Positions 24,070 to 31,451 of a DNA stretch of 51,158 nt are shown one piece after another. The notes under the pieces were generated by a model. It saw nothing but the letters and a program-made list of their open reading frames with translations. It did not search any database and had not been told where the DNA came from. This DNA comes from Myxococcales bacterium (GTDB lineage Bacteria > Myxococcota_A > Polyangia > Polyangiales > Polyangiaceae): assembly GCA_013297655.1 (NCBI GenBank), contig JAAFHV010000030.1, positions 1-51,158 on the forward strand, written 5' to 3'. Each line of letters begins with the position of its first letter. The stretch's first letter is position 1. Made by a program: the position numbers and the translations under genes.

Positions 24070-25431
24070 TCACATGCCTTTTCCGGGGTTCATGATGCCG
24101 CGCGGATCGAAGACGGCCTTGATTCCACGCATGAGCTGCTGCTCGCGGACGCCGACCATTCGCGTCATATAGCGCTGCTTCAGGGAGCCGATGCCATGCT
24201 CGCCCGCGATGGTTCCGCCGAGGCTCATCGCGGCCTCGAGGATCTCGTCGAACGCGCGGAGGGCTGCCGATTTCGACGCCTCGTCGTCGTGGCGGAACAC
24301 GATCGTGGGGTGCAAGTTGCCATCCCCCGCGTGGCCAAAAGTGCCAATGACTACGTTTTGTCGCGCGCCAATTTCGGCGATTCGCGCGAACATTTCGGGG
24401 AGCGCGGGCTTTGGCACGGCCACGTCGTCGAGCAAGGTCGTGCCCAGTTTTTCCAGGGCGGGGAGCGCCATTCGCCTCGCCATCACGAGGTGCTTCGACT
24501 CCTCCGCGTCGGACGATCGCAGCACGCTCCTCGCCGCGTGTGCTCCGCAAATCGCCTCGCACGCCGCCATCGTCGCGTCGGCAAAAGGGGAGTCGCTCTG
24601 CACGAGCACGAAGGCGGCGGCGTCGAGGTCGAGGTCCATCCGCGTCATTGCGTCGACGGCGCGAAGGGTGGTGTTGTCCATCACCTCGAGGAGCGACAAG
24701 TCGTGTTGCGCTTCCATCGCCACGATCGCCCTCGCGGCCGCCTCTACGGTGGAGAAGAACGCGACGAGGGTGGAGGGGGGGAGCGGCTTGCGGAGGAGGC
24801 GCACCGTGGCCTCCAAGACCACGCCGAGGGTGCCCTCCGAGCCGACGAAGAGGCGCGTCAGATCGAGGCCAGCGACGTTTTTGTCCGTGATTTTCCCCGT
24901 GTCGATGATCGTGCCGTCTGCGAGGGCGACCTTGAGCGAAGCGACGTGATCGCCGGTGACGCCGTATTTCAAGCAGCACGAGCCGCCCGCGTTGGTAGCG
25001 ATGTTCCCGCCGAGGGTAGAGATCTCGCGGCTCGCGGGATCGGGCGCGTAGTGGAGCCCGAGGGCGTTCGCCTCGCGGACCAGATCGGCGTTCAGCACCC
25101 CCGGCTCCACCACCGCGGTGCGGGTGCCGGGATCGATCTTCACGATCCGGTTCATCGCCGCGACCGAGAGCACGATGCACCCGTCGACAGCGTTCGCGCC
25201 CCCCGCGAGCCCCGTGCCAGCCCCGCGCGTCACGACGGGGATGTGCCGCTCGTTGGCGAACGCGAGCACTGCCGTGACGTCCTCCGCCATGCGCGCCCGT
25301 ACGAGCGCGCTCGCCGTTCCCGCCGGGGCGAGCGGCGCCTGATCGTGAGAGAACGAAGCGACCACGTCGGGATCGAGCTTCGTTATCGTGGGCAGTAGCT
25401 GCTGGAGCAGCGCGGGCCACGGCGCCGTCAC
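24070..25431 (-). CDS. FAD-linked oxidase, GlcD / D-lactate dehydrogenase type
   Basis: A 453-residue flavoprotein of the VAO/GlcD family. The FAD-binding PCMH part has V-V-T-R-G-A-G-T-G-L-A-G-G-A near residue 70 and the conserved I-S-T-L-G-G-N-I-A-T-N-A-G-G. The C-terminal oxidase part ends in G-H-A-G-D-G-N-L-H-P, G-E-H-G-I-G-S-L-K and D-P-(R)-G-I-M-N-P-G-K. Expected reaction: oxidation of a 2-hydroxy acid such as glycolate or D-lactate to the keto acid. Start GTG 25431 overlaps the regulator stop (GTGA), so it is co-translated with the FadR-like gene. No GlcE/GlcF subunits are adjacent. Confidence 0.9.
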   Translation of the reverse strand: MTAPWPALLQQLLPTITKLDPDVVASFSHDQAPLAPAGTASALVRARMAEDVTAVLAFANERHIPVVTRGAGTGLAGGANAVDGCIVLSVAAMNRIVKIDPGTRTAVVEPGVLNADLVREANALGLHYAPDPASREISTLGGNIATNAGGSCCLKYGVTGDHVASLKVALADGTIIDTGKITDKNVAGLDLTRLFVGSEGTLGVVLEATVRLLRKPLPPSTLVAFFSTVEAAARAIVAMEAQHDLSLLEVMDNTTLRAVDAMTRMDLDLDAAAFVLVQSDSPFADATMAACEAICGAHAARSVLRSSDAEESKHLVMARRMALPALEKLGTTLLDDVAVPKPALPEMFARIAEIGARQNVVIGTFGHAGDGNLHPTIVFRHDDEASKSAALRAFDEILEAAMSLGGTIAGEHGIGSLKQRYMTRMVGVREQQLMRGIKAVFDPRGIMNPGKGM

Positions 25432-26192
25432 GGGGTGGCCTTCTTTCGTTCCGTGCCGAGATAGAACTCGCGAATGTGATCCTCCACGAGGGCGGCAGCT
25501 TTCTCCTGCTTGCCACGCTCGATCGCGGAGAGGATCTCCTCGTGCTCGCGCGTGAGCTCGACCATCGCGGTCTTCGAGCTTCGCACCGCGTGGAGGCGCT
25601 CGCCGAGGTGCGCGGAGATGACCTCGCGGAGCACTTCCATGACGAGCGGAAACGCGGCGTTCCCGGTCGCGCGCGCGATGCCCTTGTGGAAGGCGAGGTC
25701 GGCGGCGCGAAAGCGCTCTACGTCGAGGTTTTTGACCTTCATCACGGCGAGCGCGTCCTTCGCGTCGTCCAGCACGGCGGGCTTCGTTTGGGCGCGCTTG
25801 GCGGCGAGGCTCACCATCGACCGCTCGAGCGAGATTCGGAGCTCCACGATGTCGCCGAGCGGCACTTGCCCGAGGCGGAGCACGTTCTCCATGACGTCGG
25901 CGGCGGTGCTCATCGACTTCTCTGCCGACACGCGCGGGCGCTGGGTCGAAACCGTGTCGCCGCCGGAGAGCAGCCCCTGCGCTTGCAGAATACGGAGCGC
26001 CTCGCGGACAGTAGACCTCCCGACGCCGAGCTGTTGCCCGAGCTCCTTCTCGCTCGGCATCGCGGTGCCGATCGTGATTTTTCCGCTCACGATGGCCTGC
26101 CGAAGCTGACGCGACACCGCGATCGAGAGCGGCTCCCGGGTGGTGGGCACCAGCGCAAAGGGCTTCTCTTCGGTGGCGGTCGCTCGTTTCAT
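25428..26192 (-). CDS. GntR-family regulator, FadR/FCD subgroup
   Basis: A 254-residue regulator. The winged helix is at about residues 20-85 (M-P-S-E-K-E-L-G-Q-Q-L-G-V-G-R-S-T-V-R-E-A-L-R). The C-terminal FCD domain has a metal/ligand site formed by an Asp and three His (D-L-A-F-H-K, E-H-E-E-I, E-D-H-I-R). FCD regulators bind carboxylates, which fits control of the 2-hydroxy-acid oxidase directly downstream and overlapping by 4 bp (GTGA). A TTGT-N3-ACAA palindrome in its own promoter suggests autoregulation and control of the divergent hydrolase. This regulator-first arrangement is common for lactate/glycolate operons (LldR type). Confidence 0.9.
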   Translation of the reverse strand: MKRATATEEKPFALVPTTREPLSIAVSRQLRQAIVSGKITIGTAMPSEKELGQQLGVGRSTVREALRILQAQGLLSGGDTVSTQRPRVSAEKSMSTAADVMENVLRLGQVPLGDIVELRISLERSMVSLAAKRAQTKPAVLDDAKDALAVMKVKNLDVERFRAADLAFHKGIARATGNAAFPLVMEVLREVISAHLGERLHAVRSSKTAMVELTREHEEILSAIERGKQEKAAALVEDHIREFYLGTERKKATP

Positions 26193-26200
26193 TGCCCTTT

Positions 26201-26231
26201 AGGCTAGCAGGTTGGCCGCTTGTCTGACAAG
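26201..26231 (-). promoter_or_regulatory. Promoter TTGTCA-N18-TAGCCT with FadR-type operator CTTGTCTGACAAG
   Basis: On the minus strand TTGTCA (plus 26225-26230) and TAGCCT (plus 26201-26206) are 18 nt apart and lie before ATG 26192. The perfect palindrome CTTGT-CTG-ACAAG (26219-26231) covers the -35. It matches the T-G/T-GT-N3-AC-A/C-A half-site pattern of FadR/LldR-type GntR regulators. It also lies just upstream of the divergent hydrolase gene, so one operator could control both directions. Confidence 0.65.
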
Positions 26232-26257
26232 CTGACGGGCACAACGAAGGAGCCACC

Positions 26258-26863
26258 ATGAGCATCGCCGCGAAGAGCACTGCCCTCGTCCTCATCGAGT
26301 ACCAGAACGATTTCACCACCGAAGGGGGCGTGTTTCACCCCGCCGTCGCGCCCGTCATGAAAGAGAACGGGATGCTCGCGAACACGGTGAAGCTCGTCGC
26401 CGACGCGCGAAAGAAGGGCGTCGCCATCCTCCACACGCCGATCATGTTCGCCTCCGGCTACGGCGAGATCACCCCCCACCCGTATGGCATCTTGAAGGGC
26501 GTCGTCGACAACAAAGCCTTCATCAAGGGCTCGTGGGGCGCTGCGATCGTGGGCGACTTGGCCCCCCAAGACGGCGACATCGTCATCGAAGGAAAGCGCG
26601 GCCTCGACGCCTTCGCGAGCACCAATTTGGACTTCGTGCTCCGTAGCAAAGGCATCAAGACGGTGGTCATCGGCGGCTTTCTCACGAACTGCTGCGTGGA
26701 GTCGACCATGCGCACCGCGTACGAGCACGGGTTCGAGGTGATCACCCTCACCGACTGCTGCGCGGCCACCTCCGGCGAGGCCCACGCGAACGCGCTGCAG
26801 CACGATTTTGGCATGTTCTCGAAGCCGATGACCTCGACGGACGTGCTCGCCGCCCTCGGCTGA
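26258..26863 (+). CDS. Isochorismatase-like cysteine hydrolase
   Basis: A 201-residue enzyme of the isochorismatase/nicotinamidase superfamily with the triad D18 (E-Y-Q-N-D-F), K113 (E-G-K-R-G-L-D-A-F) and C146 (T-N-C-C-V-E-S-T). Family members hydrolyse amides (nicotinamide, ureidoacrylate, biuret, carbamoylsarcosine) or vinyl ethers; the substrate here is unclear. ATG 26258 has an AGGAG site. It is divergent from the FadR-like regulator with the palindromic operator between them, so it is probably co-regulated with the 2-hydroxy-acid oxidase. Confidence 0.88.
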   Translation: MSIAAKSTALVLIEYQNDFTTEGGVFHPAVAPVMKENGMLANTVKLVADARKKGVAILHTPIMFASGYGEITPHPYGILKGVVDNKAFIKGSWGAAIVGDLAPQDGDIVIEGKRGLDAFASTNLDFVLRSKGIKTVVIGGFLTNCCVESTMRTAYEHGFEVITLTDCCAATSGEAHANALQHDFGMFSKPMTSTDVLAALG

Positions 26864-26968
26864 GCGCGTCGCTCGACGTTCCTCGGGTGGGCCGGCCTCT
26901 CGCGCGTCGCTCACCCGAGAGCGCTCACCCACCGAGCAGCGCGACGAGCAATCACGATCCGATTCGCA

Positions 26969-27487
26969 TCACCTTCGCGAAGCGGCGCACGCACGCGACG
27001 CGGGCTTTCCGTCGCGGAGCTCCACGTGGAGCTCGAGGGTGCCCGCCCGTACGCGGGTGGGCCCCGTCGCGCTCGTCGGAAGGGGGCACTTGCCGGGCAC
27101 CATCGGGAAACAGTCGGTGCACATCGGCATGCGGCTCGGATCCTTTCGTACCGCGACGGACACCGCGCCGGGCGAGCTCTGGGTCGCGACGCAGAGGAGG
27201 GCGTCGTTGCAGCCGCAGTCGTGCTCCACCGTGACGTTGCCGTCGATCTCGACGCATACACGCTCCGGATCGGTCGCTGGCGACGCGTGAGGGAAGCTCG
27301 CGATCGGCGCGGGCGCGGGCGGTGGCGACGGCGGCGGCGCGTTCGTGTCGCTTCCGGTCGATGGCGGGAGGCTTACGTGTGGAGGGCTCGCGGCTGCGGG
27401 CGAAGATGGTCGCGGACCCGGCGCGGGTGCGTCGTGGCATCCGAAGAGCCCGCCGAGCAGCGTCACGCCGATAGCCCACTTCGACAT
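26969..27487 (-). CDS. Small lipoprotein with Pro/Ala/Ser-rich spacer
   Basis: A 172-residue protein with a short signal and lipobox (G-L-F-G-C, Cys17). It is followed by about 50 residues rich in Pro, Ala and Ser that would act as a spacer from the membrane. The folded part has six Cys (V-C-V-E-I, D-C-G-C-N, L-L-C-V, M-C-T-D-C-F, K-C-P-L), suggesting three disulfides. No family recognised. A TATCTC box lies 6 nt before ATG 27487. Confidence 0.68.
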   Translation of the reverse strand: MSKWAIGVTLLGGLFGCHDAPAPGPRPSSPAAASPPHVSLPPSTGSDTNAPPPSPPPAPAPIASFPHASPATDPERVCVEIDGNVTVEHDCGCNDALLCVATQSSPGAVSVAVRKDPSRMPMCTDCFPMVPGKCPLPTSATGPTRVRAGTLELHVELRDGKPASRACAASRR

Positions 27488-27512
27488 CGCTCAGAGATAC
27501 CACGCGCGCGGC

Positions 27513-28049
27513 TCACGGCACGATGCGGACCGGAGCTCCTTTGGGAACGCTCGCGAACAAGAGATCCATGTGCGCGTTCGCGACGGCTACGCAGCCGAGG
27601 GTCCAGTCGCTCTCGGTGCCGCCGCCATGGAGGAAGATGTCGCCACCGAGGCGCGTGTTTTGCGGTGGCCTCTCGCCGTTCTCGATCGCCTCCACGATCG
27701 CTCGGTGCTCGTCGCGCGTGATGAGCCCTCGCGCGAGGCCGAGCTTCGCGTCGACGATGCTCGGATAACTGAGCCCGAGGGAGAGGTGGTACTGGCTCCG
27801 CGGATTGCGGTGCGTCACGTAGTAGTCGCCCTCCGGGGTCGCGCCGTCGCCGCGCCTTCGTTTCGTTCCCAAGGGCTGCGGGCCGAGCGCGATCGCGAAC
27901 CTTCGCACGAGCGCGTCGCCGGCGAAGAGCTCGAGCCTTCGCGCAGCCTTCCGCACCACGATGCGCACGGCTTCGCTCGCCGAAGCGCGACCAGCCACCG
28001 AGAGGATCGACAAAGGCAACGCGAAGACCGAGCGACGTGAGATCCGCAT
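27513..28049 (-). CDS. L,D-transpeptidase (YkuD) family protein
   Basis: A 178-residue exported protein. An S-R-R-S-V-F-A-L signal (possibly Tat) is followed by a YkuD domain with the catalytic motif H141-G-G-G-T...T-L-G-C153-V. The P-L-G-T-K and T-P-E-G-D-Y-Y-V-T segments are typical of the family. Such enzymes form 3-3 crosslinks in peptidoglycan or attach proteins to it; small single-domain versions may also be murein-acting endopeptidase-like. ATG 28049 has a strong GAGGAAGG site and is preferred over an earlier in-frame ATG. It is divergent from the VIT/VWA gene. Confidence 0.85.
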   Translation of the reverse strand: MRISRRSVFALPLSILSVAGRASASEAVRIVVRKAARRLELFAGDALVRRFAIALGPQPLGTKRRRGDGATPEGDYYVTHRNPRSQYHLSLGLSYPSIVDAKLGLARGLITRDEHRAIVEAIENGERPPQNTRLGGDIFLHGGGTESDWTLGCVAVANAHMDLLFASVPKGAPVRIVP

Positions 28050-28122
28050 GTGCCTTCCTCGCGCGTCGAGCCCGGTTCGTGACATCCCCCCACACACACT
28101 GGAAAAAAAGGTGGCCGCGGTC

Positions 28123-28158
28123 AAAATAGGTCCGATGAACCCACAAGGGGCCTATTTT
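28123..28158. promoter_or_regulatory. AT-rich 11-bp inverted repeat in divergent region
   Basis: AAAATAGGTCC (28123-28133) pairs with GGGCCTATTTT (28148-28158) around a 14-nt loop, with one G-T pair. The right arm is followed by T and then GC-rich sequence. It lies between the L,D-transpeptidase and the VIT/VWA gene in the only AT-rich patch nearby. It could be an operator, or a terminator-like hairpin in the VIT/VWA leader. Confidence 0.45.
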
Positions 28159-28254
28159 TCCCTGCGATTCCGGCCCCGTAAAAATCGTTCGCGCCACAGT
28201 CACAAGGCGCCCCGCTCGTCGCGTTCTCTCGCGAACCCGACGAAAGGAACGATC

Positions 28255-30531
28255 ATGCAGACTCTCGGAGCACGCATCTTGGACACGGTCATGCCTTGGG
28301 CACGCAAGACGAACGAAGCGGACAGCGGCGGCGAGCTCGTGGACACGCGCGGTCGTGTGTTGCCGCTTCGCTCCACGCACCTTCGCGTCGAAGCGGGGCA
28401 GGGCATCGCGCGGGTCGTGCTCGAGCAGCGGTTCGTGAACCCGCACGACGAGATCTTGAACGTGACGTACCGCATGCCGCTGCCCCCCGAGGGTGCGGTG
28501 AGCGGCTACGCGTTCACCTTCGCAGACGAGAAGGTGGAGGGCGTGGTTCGTCCGCGGGCAGAGGCGAGAGAGGCGTTCGAGCGCGCGATCGTGGAGGGGC
28601 GCACCGCGGGCCTCCTCGACCAAGAGCGGGCCAACATCTTCACGCAGCGACTCGGCAATATCCCCAAACGAACCGAGCTTACGGCCACGATCACGATCGA
28701 CATGCCGCTCACGTGGTTGCCCGAGGGCGCGTGGGAGCTTCGCTTTCCGACCGTGATCGGCCCTCGGTACACGAGCGCGGGCCCGAACGCGGACACGATC
28801 GCGAAGGAGGTAGGGATCCAGGTCTCGACTTCGGCGCTCGTGAACCGCGCGCACGTCGAGATTCATCTCCGTGATTCGCTCGTGTCCGGCGCACGGCCCG
28901 AGTCGCCGTCGCACACGCTCGCGCCGTTCGATGCTCGCGAGAGCGTCGTTCGTTTCGTGAACGAAGAGGGCGAGCGTCTCGATCGCGACCTCGTCGTGCG
29001 CTGGCGAGTCGCCACTCCGGAGGTCGGTCTCACCCTCGCGACCGCGCGGCCCGAAGCACGTACCCCGCATGGCCACGACGCCTACGGGATCGTCACTCTC
29101 ACGCCGCCTCGAAAAAATGCCTCCGAAACGCACGTCGCGCGCGACTTGGTCATCCTCGTCGACACCAGCGGATCGATGAGCGGCTTCCCGCTCACGTCTG
29201 CCAAGCTCGCCGCGACGTTGCTCCTCGAGTCGCTCGGGGAGGCCGATCGTTTCGAGCTCGTGGCCTTCTCCGACGCTCCGCGCCCGTTCGCCGCGTCACC
29301 TCGTTCCGCCACCAAGAGCGCGAAGAGAGAGGCGCTCGCGTGGCTCTCCAAGCTCAGCGCCGGCGGCGCGACCGAGATGCACACGGCCGTGATCGAGGCG
29401 ATGCGCTCGCTGCGACCGGGCTCGCAGCGTCAGGTCGTGATCATGACGGACGGCTACATCGGCGGCGAAGAAGAGATCGTGCGCACCCTCGTGGAGACTC
29501 TCCCTCGATCGTGCCGATTGCACTTCGTGTGCGCGGGGTCGGCCGCGAACCGCTCGCTCGCCCTCGCGATGGCGCGCGCGGGGAGGGGAACCGAGTGCAC
29601 GATCGCGGTCGGCGAAGATCCCGAGCGTGCCCTCGCGCGCTTGATGAAAGGCACCGCGGGCCCGGTGTTGACCGACGTCACGTTGTCCGGCTCCGCGGTG
29701 CTCGAGAGCGCGACCGAGTACCTCCCCGACGTGTTCGCCGATTCGCCGCTCCGGATCGCGGCGAAGCTCCGCGCCGAAGGGGGCGAGCTCGTCGTCAAAG
29801 GCACGAGCGCCGAAGGCACGTGGGAAAAGCGTGTCACCGTTCCCAAGACCAGCCACGGCGAGGGCGACCGCGGGATCGTCGCTCTCTTCGCCCGCGAGTG
29901 CGTCGAAGACCTCGAGATGCGCATGTCGTACGGCCACGGCATGGGCCGCCAAGACTCCGCGATCGAGCGCCTCGGGGTGGTGTTCCAGATCGCGACGCGC
30001 CTCACGTCGTGGGTCGCCATCAGCGCCAAGATCACGGTCGATCCAGGCGAAAAGAAGCGCTCGGAGGACGTGCCGCAGGAGGTTCCGCACGGAACCACGG
30101 TCGCGTCGTTCGGTCTTCGCGGCGTCGCCTCCGAGACTGACGCGGACGAGGAGCTCGCGTCGTTGGCGTCGTTCGACGTGGGCACGCTCGACGACATGTC
30201 CGACGTCCGCACGATCGTGCCGCAGGGGAGCGCGGCTCCTTCGATCGCGAGCTTCGGCGCCGTGCCGCCGCGCGCCGCGATGCCGACGAGCCTCGCGGGA
30301 CCGAGCCAAGGCTCGAGCGAGGGAGCTCGTACACGTGCGGGCGCGGCTTCCGTCTCGTCGCCGAGCGCGGCTCCCGTCTCGTCGCCGAGCTATTCGCTCC
30401 CCGCGCGCGCGCAAGCGGAGATGGCCGGCGCGCCGATCCGGAAATCGCGGCGCACGTGGCCTATCGCGCTGCTGGTCCTTTTCCTGATGATCCTCGTGGC
30501 CGCTCTGGTCGTGTATTGGATGCGCGGATGA
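28255..30531 (+). CDS. VIT and VWA domain protein with C-terminal membrane anchor
   Basis: A 758-residue protein. Residues about 15-180 form a VIT domain (V-D-T-R-G-R-V-L-P-L-R-S; Y-R-M-P-L-P-P-E-G-A-V-S-G-Y; G-L-L-D-Q-E-R-A-N-I-F-T). A von Willebrand A domain follows with an intact MIDAS (D303-T-S-G-S307; later I-M-T-D-G). The region after 600 is low complexity with two copies of V-S-S-P-S. A single hydrophobic span at about 732-755 ends near the C-terminus, so the protein is tail-anchored with the domains inside the cell. ATG 28255 has an AAAGGA site. The last bases overlap the sigma factor start (ATGA), so signalling to that sigma factor is plausible. Confidence 0.88.
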   Translation: MQTLGARILDTVMPWARKTNEADSGGELVDTRGRVLPLRSTHLRVEAGQGIARVVLEQRFVNPHDEILNVTYRMPLPPEGAVSGYAFTFADEKVEGVVRPRAEAREAFERAIVEGRTAGLLDQERANIFTQRLGNIPKRTELTATITIDMPLTWLPEGAWELRFPTVIGPRYTSAGPNADTIAKEVGIQVSTSALVNRAHVEIHLRDSLVSGARPESPSHTLAPFDARESVVRFVNEEGERLDRDLVVRWRVATPEVGLTLATARPEARTPHGHDAYGIVTLTPPRKNASETHVARDLVILVDTSGSMSGFPLTSAKLAATLLLESLGEADRFELVAFSDAPRPFAASPRSATKSAKREALAWLSKLSAGGATEMHTAVIEAMRSLRPGSQRQVVIMTDGYIGGEEEIVRTLVETLPRSCRLHFVCAGSAANRSLALAMARAGRGTECTIAVGEDPERALARLMKGTAGPVLTDVTLSGSAVLESATEYLPDVFADSPLRIAAKLRAEGGELVVKGTSAEGTWEKRVTVPKTSHGEGDRGIVALFARECVEDLEMRMSYGHGMGRQDSAIERLGVVFQIATRLTSWVAISAKITVDPGEKKRSEDVPQEVPHGTTVASFGLRGVASETDADEELASLASFDVGTLDDMSDVRTIVPQGSAAPSIASFGAVPPRAAMPTSLAGPSQGSSEGARTRAGAASVSSPSAAPVSSPSYSLPARAQAEMAGAPIRKSRRTWPIALLVLFLMILVAALVVYWMRG

Positions 30532-31112
30532 CCACGACGCTGCCCGACCTCGACACCTTGCAGCCTGCGATCGCGGGTGGAGACACGCGGGCATTTGGTG
30601 CATGGCTCGCCGTGGGAGAGCCCGTCCTGCGGCGCGCGCTCGGCTCGTTCGCGACACGGGTCGACGTCGAGTCGGTGCTTCAGGAGGGCCTCCTTCGGCT
30701 TTGGCAGGTCGCGCCGAGGTTCGAGCCCGATGGGAGCCCGAATGGCTTCTTGCGCCTCGGGCTTCGCATCACGAGAAACCTGGCCATCTCCGAGACACGC
30801 CGCCTCGGCTCCAAAGTGGAGCCGGTCGAACGCGCCGACGACGAGACGAAGCACGTGCCGGAGGAAGATCCGCGCCCCGATCCCTTCCTCCGGAGTGCCA
30901 TTGTAGAATGCACAGAAAAACTCCCCGAGAGCCCCAAAAAAGCGCTCCTCGCGCGGTGTGAGAGCTCCGGGCACGACACCGACACCACCTTGGCGGAGCG
31001 GCTCGGCATGCGCCTCAACACGTTCCTCCAAAACTTCACCCGCGCGCGGCGCCTCCTCGGAGATTGCCTCGCCGCGCACGGGATCGAGCTCCCCGGGAGG
31101 ATCGGCGCATGA
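30528..31112 (+). CDS. ECF-type RNA polymerase sigma factor
   Basis: A 194-residue sigma-70-family protein. Region 2 is seen in V-E-S-V-L-Q-E-G-L-L-R-L-W-Q and L-R-I-T-R-N-L-A-I-S-E-T-R-R; region 4 in L-P-E-S-P-K-K-A-L-L-A-R ... L-A-E-R-L-G-M-R-L-N-T-F-L-Q-N-F-T-R-A-R-R. ATG 30528 overlaps the VIT/VWA stop, and its own stop overlaps the next small gene (ATGA, 31109-31112). It lacks a classical adjacent zinc anti-sigma factor; the VIT/VWA protein or the small acidic protein may play that role. Promoter targets unknown. Confidence 0.82.
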   Translation: MTTTLPDLDTLQPAIAGGDTRAFGAWLAVGEPVLRRALGSFATRVDVESVLQEGLLRLWQVAPRFEPDGSPNGFLRLGLRITRNLAISETRRLGSKVEPVERADDETKHVPEEDPRPDPFLRSAIVECTEKLPESPKKALLARCESSGHDTDTTLAERLGMRLNTFLQNFTRARRLLGDCLAAHGIELPGRIGA

Positions 31113-31345
31113 GCGACGAGAACGAAGAAGAGCTCCTCCTCGCGAAGGTGGTGTCCGCCCATCGTGACGTCCCGCGCGGGGGGCAGCTTCGGCATCACCC
31201 GGCGTGGGCCGATCTCTCCCTCGAGGGGCGCGAGAAGGCGCACGCGATCGCGACGGGGCTCCGCGCGGCGGAGGCGGCCCTCGATCCCGACGGCCTCTCC
31301 AGCACGGCGCGGGCGGTGCTCGCGAGGATCCGCGGCGGGGGCTGA
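31109..31345 (+). CDS. Small acidic protein coupled to the sigma factor
   Basis: A 78-residue soluble protein starting M-S-D-E-N-E-E-E-L-L-L-A-K. The ATG overlaps the sigma factor TGA by 4 bp. It has an acidic N-terminal helix and a second helix (E-G-R-E-K-A-H-A-I-A-T-G-L-R). No Cys, membrane span or known domain. Position suggests a partner or antagonist of the sigma factor, but this is inference. Confidence 0.6.
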   Translation: MSDENEEELLLAKVVSAHRDVPRGGQLRHHPAWADLSLEGREKAHAIATGLRAAEAALDPDGLSSTARAVLARIRGGG

Positions 31346-31451
31346 CACACGAAGTGCTCATCGCCTTCGCGCGACGCTTCGACCCGAAGAATCGACGGCT
31401 CACGAAGGACGAAACCGACGAGACACGTTCGCGGATGCACTGTTCACCGCG

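Noticed and set aside
27961-28254. Upstream extension of the VIT/VWA gene
   Set aside because: It would cross the L,D-transpeptidase start and the AT-rich promoter region; ATG 28255 has a good ribosome-binding site.
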